A DNA stretch of 64,000 nt. Source: Xestospongia bergquistia. Taxonomy: Eukaryota; Porifera; Demospongiae; Haplosclerida; Petrosiidae. The DNA lies in contig OZ014414.1 of NCBI GenBank assembly GCA_963965975.1, positions 6,919,501 to 6,983,500 of the forward strand. The letters are read 5' to 3'. Positions 23,701 through 34,892 of this stretch are shown one piece after another. Below the pieces are notes generated by a model, which searched no databases, was not told where the DNA came from, and worked only from the letters and a program-made list of their open reading frames with translations. The translations under genes and the position numbers were made by a program. The number at the start of each line of letters is the position of its first letter. Within the stretch, counting starts at the first letter, position 1.

Positions 23701-26700
23701 TCCAAATATTACAAATTGTTACTAATAGGCCACACAAACATGAGTCAAAACGGCAAACATTTAAAAAAGAATTTTATAAAATAGTTCGCTTACTTAGCTA
23801 TAAACGTTTTTACATTATAAGGTGACGATTCTGCACGCCAATTTTATAAGGTCTGGATTTCAAATAAATTATTTTTTTATTTTCTTAACCATATGTGAAA
23901 TTATTTTTTTCTTTGTTAGTGAAGAAATTTGCAAGGAGAGTATTAATTTTTTGAATTGAGAGCAAAAGTCCCCAGTGACAGTCCAATTATAACAGAAGCT
24001 ATCGAAGCTGTGGATCTATACACATTGATTAGTAATAAAACAAGGACAAAAGTATATTTCGGAATAAAAACCTTGACAAAGAAGGAAGACGTTGGATGAA
24101 TCTCCACCATAAACGTTTTCCACCAATATATTTGAAGTAACAAAAGAGCATCACACAGATAGAAGATGTAGAATTGTTAATAGCAATTGAAAATACGTAG
24201 CTAACCAGCCTAACCTCCATGACAAGAACAGCACTGGTACTATAACAGTCAACCAATTCTTTTCAAGACCACACCCATCGACAAATTACGTTTGTCATAG
24301 TAATTAAAGAATCTGGCTGTAGTACACATAAGTAATATTATTGAGGGTCATCTTCAAACATTCTCTTTTTTAAAGAATGTTTGCATTACTTCTTTTAGTA
24401 TCATTATTAAGATTTTTTAATTTCTATACAGTTATTCACTATTGAACCTGATATTCACATTCTTCACAGAGATTATTGTCTTTGTCTTTAATTCACAATT
24501 TGATAATTAAGTAGCACACTGCTGGGATAGTAATTATTTGTAGCTTGTAAAATGGGACAAAAGCCATCTTGTATGGAAGTAGTCTAAATACCAATACAAT
24601 TTATTAGCTATGTTTGTAAATCCAGCAAGTTGTAATGCCTCAAAATTGTATAAAGACATCCATGAGTTTAGACTGTATTGTCACTAAGAAACATGTGCAA
24701 ATGAGGATAGGTTAGATGAGTTCATCGTGTTAGTATTAATGTTTTTTTTAATGTAGATAACTTTCTCAGGATAATTGCTGTCAATCAAAGCCAAAACAAA
24801 CTCGAGTTTTACTCCCGATAAAGAAATAAAAATTCAGCAAATTTTAGGACAATAAATAAATGAATTGCTGTTAAGTGACTTGTAGTCTTCTTTAAAGTTT
24901 TCGGGTCAAGTGAGTTTCAGGTTATTATAGGACTTAAAAACAATTTTTTCCAGTTTACAGAGGATTTGCCTACTCTGTTTTTGCTTACTATGCCTGGACC
25001 ACTTAGCAGATCAAAGCACAGAATGCTTACTAATTATATACTCTTAAAACACCTACTTGATAACAATTAGTCCAAAACATAATTTTAGAACTTGAACTTA
25101 CTTGTCAAAGTAAAGTCCAAACTAACAAAGTTAATAATTATAATATCTATTTACTAAGTTACTTTTGCATAATTTTGATTTAGTAAATAGATAATAAAAT
25201 TATTAACTTTGTTAGTTTGGATTTTAATTTGACAGGTAAGTTCAAGGATCATTTTATAAAGCAGTTATTATGGAGTTTATTACTAAAAAGTGAAATAGTA
25301 AAACATTAGTATATCAAAGGTACACCCATTAAAGTATAATAAAATGTTTCCTAGTGTATTCAGATTTCTCCCAAATACGACAGCCAAGCTAGCAAGCTCT
25401 TGTGGATGTATTTAACATTTCTGCTTAAATTAAATGCAAAACTGAGTTTGCAAGTCCATTATTGTGAACAATATATAAAGGTGATTTCAAATCATAAGAA
25501 ATAAGAAAACAGCAGCCCTCTCATTTGTACCAGCAAATTTGTTCCTCACACTTTGGTAATGTATAAAAGTAGAAACTCCAGAGTATTAAAACTATAAAAT
25601 TAACAAACTGAATAAAAAGGTTTACCAATAGTAATATATTTTATATATGACTGAGTATACTATGTTATAGGTTTATCAAGAATGAGTCATCATAGTCAGC
25701 ATAGGTAATTCATAGTGAACCCACACAAAAAAATAAACAACTAGTAGGGGAAATTATATGTACATGAATTAAGTACACCTTAAAAAGGTTAATTTTTGGA
25801 GCTGTGGTGAGTTCATAAGGTAAAAGATTTTAAAGAGAAATGGGAAAAGGGACAAATTACTCAAGTATGAGTTTGTATAGTCAAATGATTGATTCAAAAT
25901 CATTGATTGAGATCAGTAGTTTGAATAGTACAAGATAAATAATTATGAAAGGTTACAAGATCTGGAAGGAAAAACACATTATTTACAAATGTTTCTTCTA
26001 GGAAAGGTAAATTAGTTAATAATTGGAACTCTCAAGTGTGCAAATCTCATTAGCAGTATAGGCAGACCAAATTGGCATTTGTACATATTCAACATGTGGT
26101 CATACAAGAGTTTTGTATAGCTGGAACATCACATCTCATTTACTAAACATGTGAACTTCCTTGAGTAGAACCTTCTATATAGAACACAGCGAATTTGTCT
26201 AAGGTTTAATTGGCGCATATTGTGCTAATGTATGTAGACAAAGATTGATCCCTGCTCAGTAACATACCTAAGTACATAATCTGTCCTACGTTGACCTGTA
26301 TATGTACTACATATACAGGTCAACGTAGGAGATGATAACCATTCAACGCAATAGGATCAGGAGAAGGTGATGGTGACTTACACCTTGATATAATCAAACC
26401 GTATTTATGATAAGAGTTGACACTATTCTGAGCATTAATTAGTATATAAAACATGTTATAAATGCTACAGACTTGTTGGAAGCTCACACATGACCATTGT
26501 AAACTATGACAATTCATATGTGTTAGAAACTACACTTCAAATTACATTACATGAAGCAAATATAAATCAACATTTTACTCACCATGTCTAGTCAACCGCT
26601 CTGTAAAGCACATATATATGTACAACTAGAAGTGACATCACAACATGTAGTTTAAAAAATGAAGCAAATTAGTTGCCTAAATAATTGTAAATTCAAAGCA

Positions 26701-29700
26701 GAAACACTAAGTCTTGAAATAGCCTCTGTTTTATTTTCAAGCAAATGTATTCCAGTGGTATTATATATATATGACATCACATGAAAGCAATAACTGCTTT
26801 GGTCATCCAAAATTCCTTCTGGCGAAGCATCAGGTACCACGAGTGTTCAAAGTGTGCTAGATGCCCCTCTGCGTATTTCTGATTCAGGAGGTAAAAAAGT
26901 ACGTAAAGCAATATACCCCTAAACAGCATATCATAATTCATAGCTTGCCTGATGTGTATTTGTAGGGTCAGCTTTCAGGTTTGGTGTGTGTTTTGGTCAA
27001 TTACTAGACCACAAATTTTATTATTGCATTCCTTTGTGTCCATAATAACAGTTGCACAGCTAGGCTTTGTCTGCCAATACAGTTCTTTCACTGCTTTGAT
27101 CTTCAAGGGAGAGAAGTGGTTGAGTGTGTAAATCAGTCTGTTTAGTACTCCTACAATTCTGGCCCTGATTGTACATTACTCTGAATAGTACTTATAAAAG
27201 CAGTCATCTTTTTTCCTATTGTGACAAAGGAAGACATTGCATTCTATACAATACCATATTTTCTCTTTTCTATAGTGTTACCATTGTGGTAACAGTAGTG
27301 ACACTGTCACCCTCTTTCAGCTCCTAAAATGGAAAGTGTTGTAAATGAGCTTTTTAATTGTATTAATTGAAGGACATGCACCCAGTACATTTATGAGAGC
27401 AATAACCATTTGTTAATGATGTTGCCAACACCTCTCAGAAGTCTTTTAATGATCCTAATTCACAGGTCAATGTAGTGCTGACATAATATGAATGTGTTAG
27501 TAATTGTCATGCCACCTACAAACCAAAAGAAGTACTTATGATTTTCTTCTTTTGGTGCTTATATGGCAGCAGTCATTGCTCAACAATTCCAACAAGGAGC
27601 TCTTTTGTGAATAATCAGAGAAAAAGATCAAGGAGTGTTGATGGTAGTTGCCTCTTAGATCCAACAGAATATGTGAATTCCTCTATGACAACTGACTTGT
27701 GCTCACTAGTCCATTCCAAATCAGCATGACTACGAAGCTAAGTAAGTTAGCAATTATTATTACTATATTCTGCCTCAGATTCATCATTATTAGCATCATG
27801 ATTAGTAAAATTATCATCAGCAACTAATCAAGGCAGGTAAAGAAAGAGCAACCTCACGAGGTAGAGCAAGAGTTTCCAGCCAAACAAAAGGTAATCACAC
27901 ATTAGTCGAACATATTAGCAACTTCAAATTCAACACTCCTGTCTTAGCAAAAGAAACCAGCGCTTTTTGCACCAGTCAATTCAATTCAATTATATGATGT
28001 TCAAATCATTATGTATTATATGACGATTTATGATGTCATGGTAGCTTCAAGGTGAAACACAACCATAAGTAGTCTTGAATTCCTTAAGATCTAGGAAACT
28101 TCACATAATTTCATTTATTAATCAACTATTCCTGTAGTTATTAAAAACAGCCTACCGGAAATTTTTCCGTGATTTTAATTTGCGCTTTGCGGTTGAGAAA
28201 AAATCGCACAATTAAATTACCATAATATTATAATTAAATTATTGCGTGGGCGAAATGTAGATAATTTCTGGGTGGAGTTTGAATAGTGACACGTGGTTAT
28301 TGCTGTGAAAGATGGCTCTTTTCAAATACTTTTCACGAGAAATGAGTACAACGAAGGCTTCCTCGTCGCTTACTATTAAAGAGAAGGAAATAGTGAGGGT
28401 TTTTGTGAAAAAAGCAGAGAAACAAGGACGTGGGAAGTACTACTACTGTATCCCAGAAGAAAGAGCAGCAATTGGGATGTATGCAGCGGAAAATGGGCCA
28501 GGAAGGGCTTGTAAACATTTCACTAAAGTACTTGAAAAGAATGTTCCTGAAAGTTCAGCTAGGAAGTTGAGAGCCGAATATCTCAGGCAGTTGAAAACTG
28601 AAGTTGAGACAGAAGATGCCAAGTCATCTAGTCCATGTACCAGTATCAAAGTTTTGCCAACAAAGAGGCAGGGAAGACCATTACTTGTTGGCCAAAAACT
28701 AGATGAAACCATCCAAGGCGTTATTAGAGAAACTAGAAAAGCTGGTGGAGTGATCAATACATCAGTTGTTGTAGCCATGGCCATGGGTATTATAACATCA
28801 AAGGATCCTTCATTGGTCCATGAAAATGGTGGCCATTCAGTGTAATACGCAGCCGGACCTTTTCATAGACAGGAAGGGGTCTTGTTTACACTCTAAGCAG
28901 AAACATGTTGCTTCGCTCCTATCTAAGAGACAGCTCACAGTGCTTCACTTCATTGAGCGATGGAAAGTAGAATTGGAATGTCCAACTTCGATTTCCGTAG
29001 GTTTAGCACTCATAGTGCAGTTTTCTCCTTCCTCAGCATTCCTAGGAAACCACTATTTGGTCAACAGGTACTTGAACAAACCATAATGTTAATACGTATA
29101 GCATAATAGCGTTAGCACATAATTATTACAAACTACAGTTATAAAAATATTACATAGTTAATGAAATTCCTTTTTGACAACTGTACTATGCGTGGTAGAC
29201 CAGACACTTTCTTTCTAAGGAAAGGGTCTGGCCTCGTGAGAATAATGGTAAATTTGATTCTATAGTACTATTATATACTAACCTGTATCACAACTATTTC
29301 CAATCCATCCACTATCACAGTTACAAGTATTTGGTGGTCCACAAGTTCCATGTACACATCCTTGAGAACATGTTGCTAAATTTAACGTAATAATATCAAC
29401 ATTTTATAGCATCAATGTCTTACCAATACAATTAGGATATGTTCCAGTATATAGTGGACAACATGTTGATTTCTGATAGTAGACAGCTACTTGTCTATAA
29501 GCCCAACCCTGTGAAGTTATTTGCCTATACAATGTATATGACATAGGTTAAGAACTAGCAGGAACAATAACAAACGTGTACCTATAACAACGACGACGTG
29601 ACCACCATCCACATCCATACCCTTGAGAAGAGTATATTGTGACAGTATATGAATTGCTTGTATAATATACTCCACTTTGGTAACAACTGTGTAAAAGCTC

Positions 29701-29794
29701 AGATAATATCATGCAGTTAATACTCACCTTACCTTTGACTTGCAGAGAGTGTGATCAGGATTGCTATAAGTACTGTGATACTAAGGACTGTCAT
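17792..29794 (-). CDS. Secreted EMI-EGF-(cbEGF)x20-NIDO-EGF-fibrinogen-like matrix protein
   Basis: A likely extracellular matrix or adhesion protein. Exons, 5' to 3': 29733-29794, 29582-29686, 29424-29524, 29283-29375; twenty 126-base exons from 23220-23345 down to 19971-20096; then 19788-19871, 19611-19738, 19281-19547, 19003-19231, 18576-18950, 18436-18530, 17792-18334. All phases match and the sum is 4,602 bases (1,533 residues). The ATG at 29794 opens a signal peptide (MTVLSITVLIAILITLSA). Exons 2-3 form an EMI-like domain ending in CCPLYTGTYPNC, followed by one EGF. Each array exon is a six-cysteine EGF with the DINEC calcium motif and a NTNGSF site. The 19788 exon is an EGF with only four cysteines. 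NIDO-like sequence follows (VNKNGLISFEQ, QTVLASQGNKTYAIF), then an EGF (CRNGGRCI). The last three exons encode a fibrinogen-related domain (YCDMKTDGGGWTVIQRR, GGWWYNACYDSNLNGLY). The 5.9-kb intron before the array is unusually long. Confidence 0.8.
19971..23345 (-). repeat. Exact 171-bp tandem array of 20 EGF exon-intron modules
   Basis: The marker tgatatct recurs at 20091, 20262, 20433 and so on to 23340, nineteen steps of exactly 171 bases. Each module is one 126-base cbEGF exon plus one 45-base GT-AG intron, and the introns are almost identical to one another. Differences are few: K, Q or H in the CKC position, HEN or HQN, KE or RE. Intron 23004-23048 is clearly diverged, and intron 23175-23219 and the last exon slightly. 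The array is therefore oldest at the 5' end of the gene. Confidence 0.97.
25088..25235. repeat. Imperfect inverted repeat (hairpin, MITE-like)
   Basis: An arm of about 65 bases starting acttgaacttacttgtcaaa is repeated in inverted orientation ending ttgacaggtaagttcaag, with a short AT-rich centre. No coding sequence. Probably a small non-autonomous DNA element. Confidence 0.7.
26285..26329. repeat. Perfect 21-bp inverted repeat
   Basis: cctacgttgacctgtatatg and one more base are followed, after three bases, by the exact reverse complement. It lies inside the long intron on its own. Confidence 0.9.
28312..28845 (+). CDS. Truncated transposase-like protein (pogo/Tigger-like N-terminus)
   Basis: The open frame of 177 residues begins with ATG and is rich in K, R and E, as in DNA-binding regions. 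Its end contains KRQGRPLLVGQKLDE and later GGVINTSVVVAMAMGI then HENGGHS. This pattern is typical of the region before the catalytic domain in pogo/Tigger-like transposon proteins of invertebrates. The frame then stops and no DDE catalytic region follows, so the element is incomplete. It lies antisense inside the long intron of the EGF/fibrinogen gene. The family call is from memory of the motif pattern and is not certain. Confidence 0.5.
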   Translation: MALFKYFSREMSTTKASSSLTIKEKEIVRVFVKKAEKQGRGKYYYCIPEERAAIGMYAAENGPGRACKHFTKVLEKNVPESSARKLRAEYLRQLKTEVETEDAKSSSPCTSIKVLPTKRQGRPLLVGQKLDETIQGVIRETRKAGGVINTSVVVAMAMGIITSKDPSLVHENGGHSV

Positions 29795-30363
29795 GTTGAA
29801 AGCAAATTACCAAATTATGATCACTGTAAGAAGAAGGCATGAATCATAACACCTATATTACTACTGACTGCGGGGATACTGGAAGCAACACTGTAAAACT
29901 TGGGAAGTTACTTTAACCAACTAAGTGGTGGGATACTATGGAATTCAAATTTACTCACAATATAATTTGTTTATATAATATAGTACTACAAACAACAGAT
30001 TGCAAGAGCTCTACTGATCATGAATTATGTATTCCATAGTAATGTATCATTTTAAACTACACATTTGTTGGTAAAGTAACATATCAAATTTTTCTGTATA
30101 TTATCAAGCAACGATGTCAACAGACCCTACTAAACTTAAGGTGTCATTAAACTGAAACGTTTTGACAATAATACTAGGATTCCGCACATACGATGAACTA
30201 TTGTTTGAGTTGTGTAGACATTAATAGTATGACCACAATTGCTCTCATAGTGTTACAGCACTCAGCTGAGAGTATGTGGTAGCTAAATAATTTGGTTATC
30301 TCTTGAAAGCAATTTCATTAATTACTATCAATAGTAAATAATTTTAAAATACCTGTGAGTAAT
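29795..30363. other. Upstream of the EMI-EGF gene
   Basis: AT-rich sequence 5' of the signal peptide exon. It presumably holds 5' UTR and promoter. No clear motif was identified. Confidence 0.4.
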
Positions 30364-31990
30364 TGGTGTTGTCACAATGACCGGAAGAAAGGCTAAAAGT
30401 ACAATTAATCTGTGAGTTAACAACACCCCTTAATTGTTAAAGCTTTGCCATTTCTAATATGCTGCGCACATAGCGAGAGGGTTAAAAAGCATGGAAGAAG
30501 AAGAGGTTAAAATTAAGGAGTACAGTGAAAGAAGGCAATCATCATTCTACGAAATCCTCAGACGGACATTCCAATTCCTATTTCCAATATCAATATAACG
30601 GGGTTATACGGAGTTTTAATGTCCGTTCTCAGCTTCCCTAAATAATAGAACTACATTATACAACCAAAGTCAGGGACCCAACCTAACTGGGAACATCTCC
30701 CTGACGCTCCATACTAAGAGATGGGTCGTGGTACTCGCGCTCCACGTTTTATTAAGTAACAAGAAAAGCCTAGAAATGGCGCACATGCCAAAATTATTTA
30801 AAAATTCCAATTAACGATCCAGTTGATGAGTTCAATTTCTCATTCCTAATTCCAATTTTGGCATGTGAGCCATTTCTAGGCTTTTCATGTTACTTAATAA
30901 AACGCGGAGCGCGAGTACCACGAGCCGTCTCTTAGAATCGAGCGTCAGCGAGATGTTTCCAGTTAGGTTGGGTCACTGACTTTGGTTGTATATTGTAGTT
31001 CGATTATTTAGAGAGGCCGAGAACGGACATCAAAACTCCGTATAACCCCGTTATATTGAAATTGGAAATAGGAATTGGAATGTCCGTCTGAGGCTTCCGT
31101 AGGACTCATCAACTGGATCGTTAATTGAAATTTTTAAATACGCCAAGGTTCGCGGAAGAAATAAGAAAAAGGAATTGGCATGTCCGTCTGCGGCTTACGT
31201 ATCATTCAGTGCTTTTTGCCAAGTTGTGTGAACTGCAAAATTAAATTCTAAAGTCTTACTTAAATATTTGTATAATTTATGTAGCTACCTCAACCAATTT
31301 GCCATACACTATTAAAAATTATTAAAACCATGGAAGATGTGAGATTCCTCTTCTGTTCACTGTACATGTGAGATGATTTTGTGAAGCCTTTGAAGAATGA
31401 ATTAATACCTGCATGAAGAGTTTCGTCAGGGAATGCCAAAACCAATTCATCTAAAAAAACATGATATCTCTGTCCATCTTCAATAGTAATAACCAGACTT
31501 CATACAATGTCAGTCCAAGGCTATCAGAAGAATCCTATTCTCCAATGACATAGAAACCGTTCCTATGCCACTTGCTATCAAAGACTACAAATACATACAT
31601 ACAGTATACATAATAATACATACAGTATAATGAAGACAGGTGAAGTTTATGAAATAACCTGCTAGGACTGTGATGCATTTTACATCAGACAAACTGGTAG
31701 AAATCTCTTCAGTGCAGCATATCAGAGAATGTCAAAGAGCAATAAAGAAACTGGACAACTTCACCAGTGCCTTACCAGATAACTGAGAGAATCTAGCAAT
31801 CTTGCCTCACCACACTTTTCTCAGGTGAAGAGATATCTTGTATTGTAAAAAAATGATTGGTCGATTTAACAAAATATGGTTTTGCAGGCTGCATGTAAAG
31901 TAAACATCATAATGTATTTATTCCAAATGTATTATCAAATTTACTGACCATTCTTAAGACACTATATGGCAGAGTATCTGTTTAGTCAAT
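30364..31990 (+). mobile_element. Decayed Penelope-like retroelement, copy B, with a nested foldback
   Basis: Matches copy A (1808-2800) on both sides of an insertion at about 30545-31210. Near 31645-31720 a broken frame reads DCDAFYIRQTGRNL after a cysteine and a stop. That is the signature of the GIY-YIG endonuclease that follows the reverse transcriptase in Penelope-like elements (usual form CKDC..YIGQTGR). No reverse transcriptase could be read. Several stops show the copy is dead. Confidence 0.6.
30545..31130. mobile_element. Foldback/MITE inserted in the Penelope-like copy
   Basis: Two arms of about 280-300 bases, 30545-30845 and 30850-31130, are inverted copies meeting almost head to head. 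Shared blocks include gacggacattccaattcct, ttatacggagtttt and acgatccagttgatgag. The arms are more GC-rich than the surroundings. The element interrupts the otherwise co-linear copies A and B, so it inserted later than the Penelope-like element. Confidence 0.85.
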
Positions 31991-32852
31991 CTGTTAGTAT
32001 GTTTGGAATAAAAACAGTATAACATAGCAGAGAAATTTTGTCCATTGAAAGACAGGTCACACAGGTGTACTTCCAAGCACTTACCTTACTGTCATATACT
32101 CCAAACCTCAGTGTTGTGTTGAATTGTCAATAACTCGATAACTCAATAATTGAACAAAAACCAACATGCATACACTTTATATAAGTACTAGTTATTAAGT
32201 TCATTTATTAAGTTCCACGTCACTTTGTTACACTTATCTAATTTCTGCATAGATATTTCTTTGCATGAGGCATCATTTTCGCTAGACTGGACTTAGATCT
32301 TAATGGAGGTAATAAATATAATAATTAGGATTTCTTGATTCATTATTGTTAACAAAATATAGATTGATATTCATAGTGACTTAGTTTGTATGCATTGTTT
32401 TAAGATACATAGAAAAAATTATCAAACACACTTTGAATTGCACATAAAATAAAGCTCAACAAACAGCTTTCAAAAGGGAAATATCTAAAGTTATCCTATT
32501 TTAAATTTCTTTATGACAACCCTCACAGTAAACTGTAGCATTACCTTAAAACCTAGTCGATCACAGATAAATTGAATCAACAAATTTCTTTTCAAGTGAT
32601 ATATATGTTATTTTAGACCTTTTGATGATGGTGACTAAAGGGATATTAATATTTTCAGAAGAAACAATGTAAGTTGTTGGTCTATGCCTTACAATACAAG
32701 AAATACTATTTTAAAAGAAAAATCTCAATGCAGACTTACGTGAAAATACTAGAATTCTGGCTTTAAGATTATTTATGACAGACTTTCAACAACATTTTTA
32801 TAAATTTGCTGTGGTGAAAGTTGTATACTTTGCAACCACAAATGTAAAATAA
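31991..32852. other. Non-coding
   Basis: AT-rich stretch between the Penelope-like copy and the 3' remnant of the next minus-strand gene. Nothing was recognised. Confidence 0.4.
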
Positions 32853-33156
32853 TTATTTAATGTAAAGCTCAATAAAATCCAATGGAGTATCTTCATCAGG
32901 ATAAACTTCATTTCACACACTCTTAGTTCAATATCTTCATTGGTAATCACATTAAAAGCTTAACTTTAGTACAACATGGTCCTTCATTTCCATCACATTG
33001 TCATCCATCCCACAATGTATCATTGACATATAAAACATGTTGCCATCTTCCTTTATTTCCACTTACATAAGGAGGAATGGCTGATTCACAATAATAATCG
33101 TTTCCAACAAAGTTTGGTTTCTTTCCAGGTGCTTCAGTATTATTTGTACTACATGG
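32853..33156 (-). pseudogene. Decayed 3' end of the fibrinogen-N stub gene
   Basis: The minus strand continues the homology of the neighbouring ORF with the protein at 57027-58277 beyond its stop. NFVGNDYYCES matches IFVGNDYYCES, VNDTLWDG matches PNDPLWDG, GPCCT is shared, and DTPLDFIELYIK matches the C-terminus IPLDIIELYIH. It is interrupted by TGA codons at two places (where the relative has Cys in YSCPC and Gln in DGQQC) and by two frame shifts before the old stop at 32853. The gene lost its last ~100 codons. Confidence 0.75.
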
Positions 33157-34542
33157 TCATTGATAATCTGGATAAGGTACATTATCAGAAGTTAAACCAT
33201 TAGCATATGTCCAAATATGTTTACGTGGACTACTACCGTATGTAATAGAAATACCATCAACATAACAAGAGTCAATTACAACTTTTTTACTATTAAATCC
33301 ATCAGGAGCTCGATACTGATACCCACTTAGTTGACCACACACTTTATTGTAATGAATTCCTTGAGTAGAAAAGAAAGTATGACTAAATGTACCAGAGTCA
33401 GGAAGACCGCACACATCATGATCAATGTTATTATACTGTTGTTGTGTCAAACCAGGAAGACAGTTGGCACCAGGTTCACTCATGTTGAGGTAGCCTACTC
33501 TCATCCAACCTCCTTTACAATCACAGTTACTACCCTCCATATCACAGTAGACTGATATGAGAGATCCATTTGGAGCCTGTAATGTGTAATAGCCTGATGG
33601 AGCTGAGCTGTATGCATGTAAAAGTAGAGAGCAATTATAGAAAGTAAATTTACAGTGGACAGATATTAAGGAACCATTTGCAGCTCTCATCAAGTAATAC
33701 CCAGATGGGGCTGGACCTTTTTCTTGTAAGACTTGAGAACAGTTGTCAAAGGCATTGTCATCACAATAGACAGATATTAAGGAACCATTGTGAACTCTCA
33801 TTGTATAGTACTCAGATAGAGCTGAACTGTTTTCTTTAAAGACTTGAGAACAGTTGTCAAAGGCATTGTCATCACAATAGACAGATATTAAGGAACCATT
33901 GTGAACTCGCATTGTATAGTACCCAGAAAGAGCTGAACTGTTTGCTTTAAAGACTTGAGAACAGTTGTCAAAGGCATTGTCATCACAATAGACAGATATT
34001 AAGGAACCATTGTGAACTCGCATTGTATAGTACCCAGAAAGAGCTGAACTGTTTTCTTTAAAGACTTGAGAACAGTTGTCAAAGGCATTGTCATCACAAT
34101 AGACAGATATTAAGGAACCATTAGGAGCTCGAATTGTGTAGTACCCAGATAAAGCTGAACTATTTTCGCTAAAGACCTGAGAACAATGGGAGAATGCGGA
34201 GTTAATTTTTTTTATAAAAAGTGAAATTTCTTCTAATTGCTCTAGTAGTTCATTGTTAATTTCAAAGTTATTATGACATTTGTGGGATATCTGAGAACAT
34301 AGTTGTGAAAGATGGAATTCACTACCATTGCTAATGTAATTGATTACAATACAAGTAACATTGCTATCATTAGAAGAATATAATGTCTTTAATGCTTTCT
34401 TTATGGAACTGGAAAAGAGATTACATCTGAGAACTGGATCATAAACTTTAATATCAATGATTTCATCATTACTCCTGGTCTTATTTGCAAAATCACCACA
34501 ATACAAGAATGACAGAACAGCAAATAAAAAAATTTTCCTCAT
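33157..34542 (-). CDS. Secreted protein with six tandem fibrinogen-N-like stubs, C-terminally truncated
   Basis: A single-exon frame of 461 residues starts at the ATG at 34542 with a signal peptide (MRKIFLFAVLSFLYCGDF). After an N-terminal region rich in Asn and Cys it has six 37-residue units of the form C-S-x-V-F...SGYYTMR..NGSLISVYCD. These resemble the opening strand of fibrinogen-related domains, ending in GGWMRVGYLNMSE and a C-terminal domain with YVDGISITYGSSPRKHIWT. The intact relative at 57027 has only two units and about 100 more residues at the end. Here the frame stops at a TGA where the relative has Cys, and sequence beyond is decayed. The shortened protein may still be made, or this may be a recent pseudogene. 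The function is unknown; surface recognition or adhesion is a guess. Confidence 0.6.
   Translation of the reverse strand: MRKIFLFAVLSFLYCGDFANKTRSNDEIIDIKVYDPVLRCNLFSSSIKKALKTLYSSNDSNVTCIVINYISNGSEFHLSQLCSQISHKCHNNFEINNELLEQLEEISLFIKKINSAFSHCSQVFSENSSALSGYYTIRAPNGSLISVYCDDNAFDNCSQVFKENSSALSGYYTMRVHNGSLISVYCDDNAFDNCSQVFKANSSALSGYYTMRVHNGSLISVYCDDNAFDNCSQVFKENSSALSEYYTMRVHNGSLISVYCDDNAFDNCSQVLQEKGPAPSGYYLMRAANGSLISVHCKFTFYNCSLLLHAYSSAPSGYYTLQAPNGSLISVYCDMEGSNCDCKGGWMRVGYLNMSEPGANCLPGLTQQQYNNIDHDVCGLPDSGTFSHTFFSTQGIHYNKVCGQLSGYQYRAPDGFNSKKVVIDSCYVDGISITYGSSPRKHIWTYANGLTSDNVPYPDYQ
33740..34183 (-). repeat. 111-bp coding tandem repeat
   Basis: The string cagttgtcaaaggcattgtc recurs at 33740, 33851, 33962 and 34073, exactly 111 bases (37 codons) apart. 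The middle copies are nearly identical, so this expansion is recent. The outer units (33600-33740 and 34120-34190) are more diverged. Confidence 0.9.
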
Positions 34543-34892
34543 TTTTGAAAATGTTTCACTTATTTTGGAATAGCTGTTAACTTACTAATAAAAATGAATC
34601 TCTGTCTGAAGAAATAAATAACACTAACATGTACACTGTAATTTAGTCTAAAATTATTTCTTGTATATCTAAGCAATTAAAACTAACAGAGCTATATTCT
34701 AAATTCAGTTAACATATGGCAATGTTGGTGTTGCTTACTGTTTAAATTTCAAGGTATACAATAATTGTTTGTTTTGTATGCTGAAAATATATTCAATTAT
34801 CAACACTAACAAATCAAGTTAAATCTAAAACATATATATGTTGTTTTAAATATCAAGATATATGATAAACACTGCATTGCAATTATATAGTA

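Larger units (their letters stand above)
23346..29282 (-). other. Long intron of the EMI-EGF-fibrinogen gene
   Basis: A 5.9-kb intron between the first EGF and the EGF array. Its donor and acceptor agree in phase 1. It contains hairpins at 25088 and 26285 and a transposase-like ORF at 28312 on the opposite strand. The rest (23.4-25.0, 25.3-26.2 and 26.4-28.2 kb) is AT-rich with no gene recognised. A long intron in a gene otherwise having 45-150 base introns suggests growth by element insertion. Confidence 0.6.

Noticed and set aside
33060-33165. TGA where the relative has Cys (YQ-TGA-PC), considered as a selenocysteine codon
   Set aside because: A second TGA replaces Gln nearby and frame shifts follow; decay explains all of them and no SECIS-like hairpin was seen.
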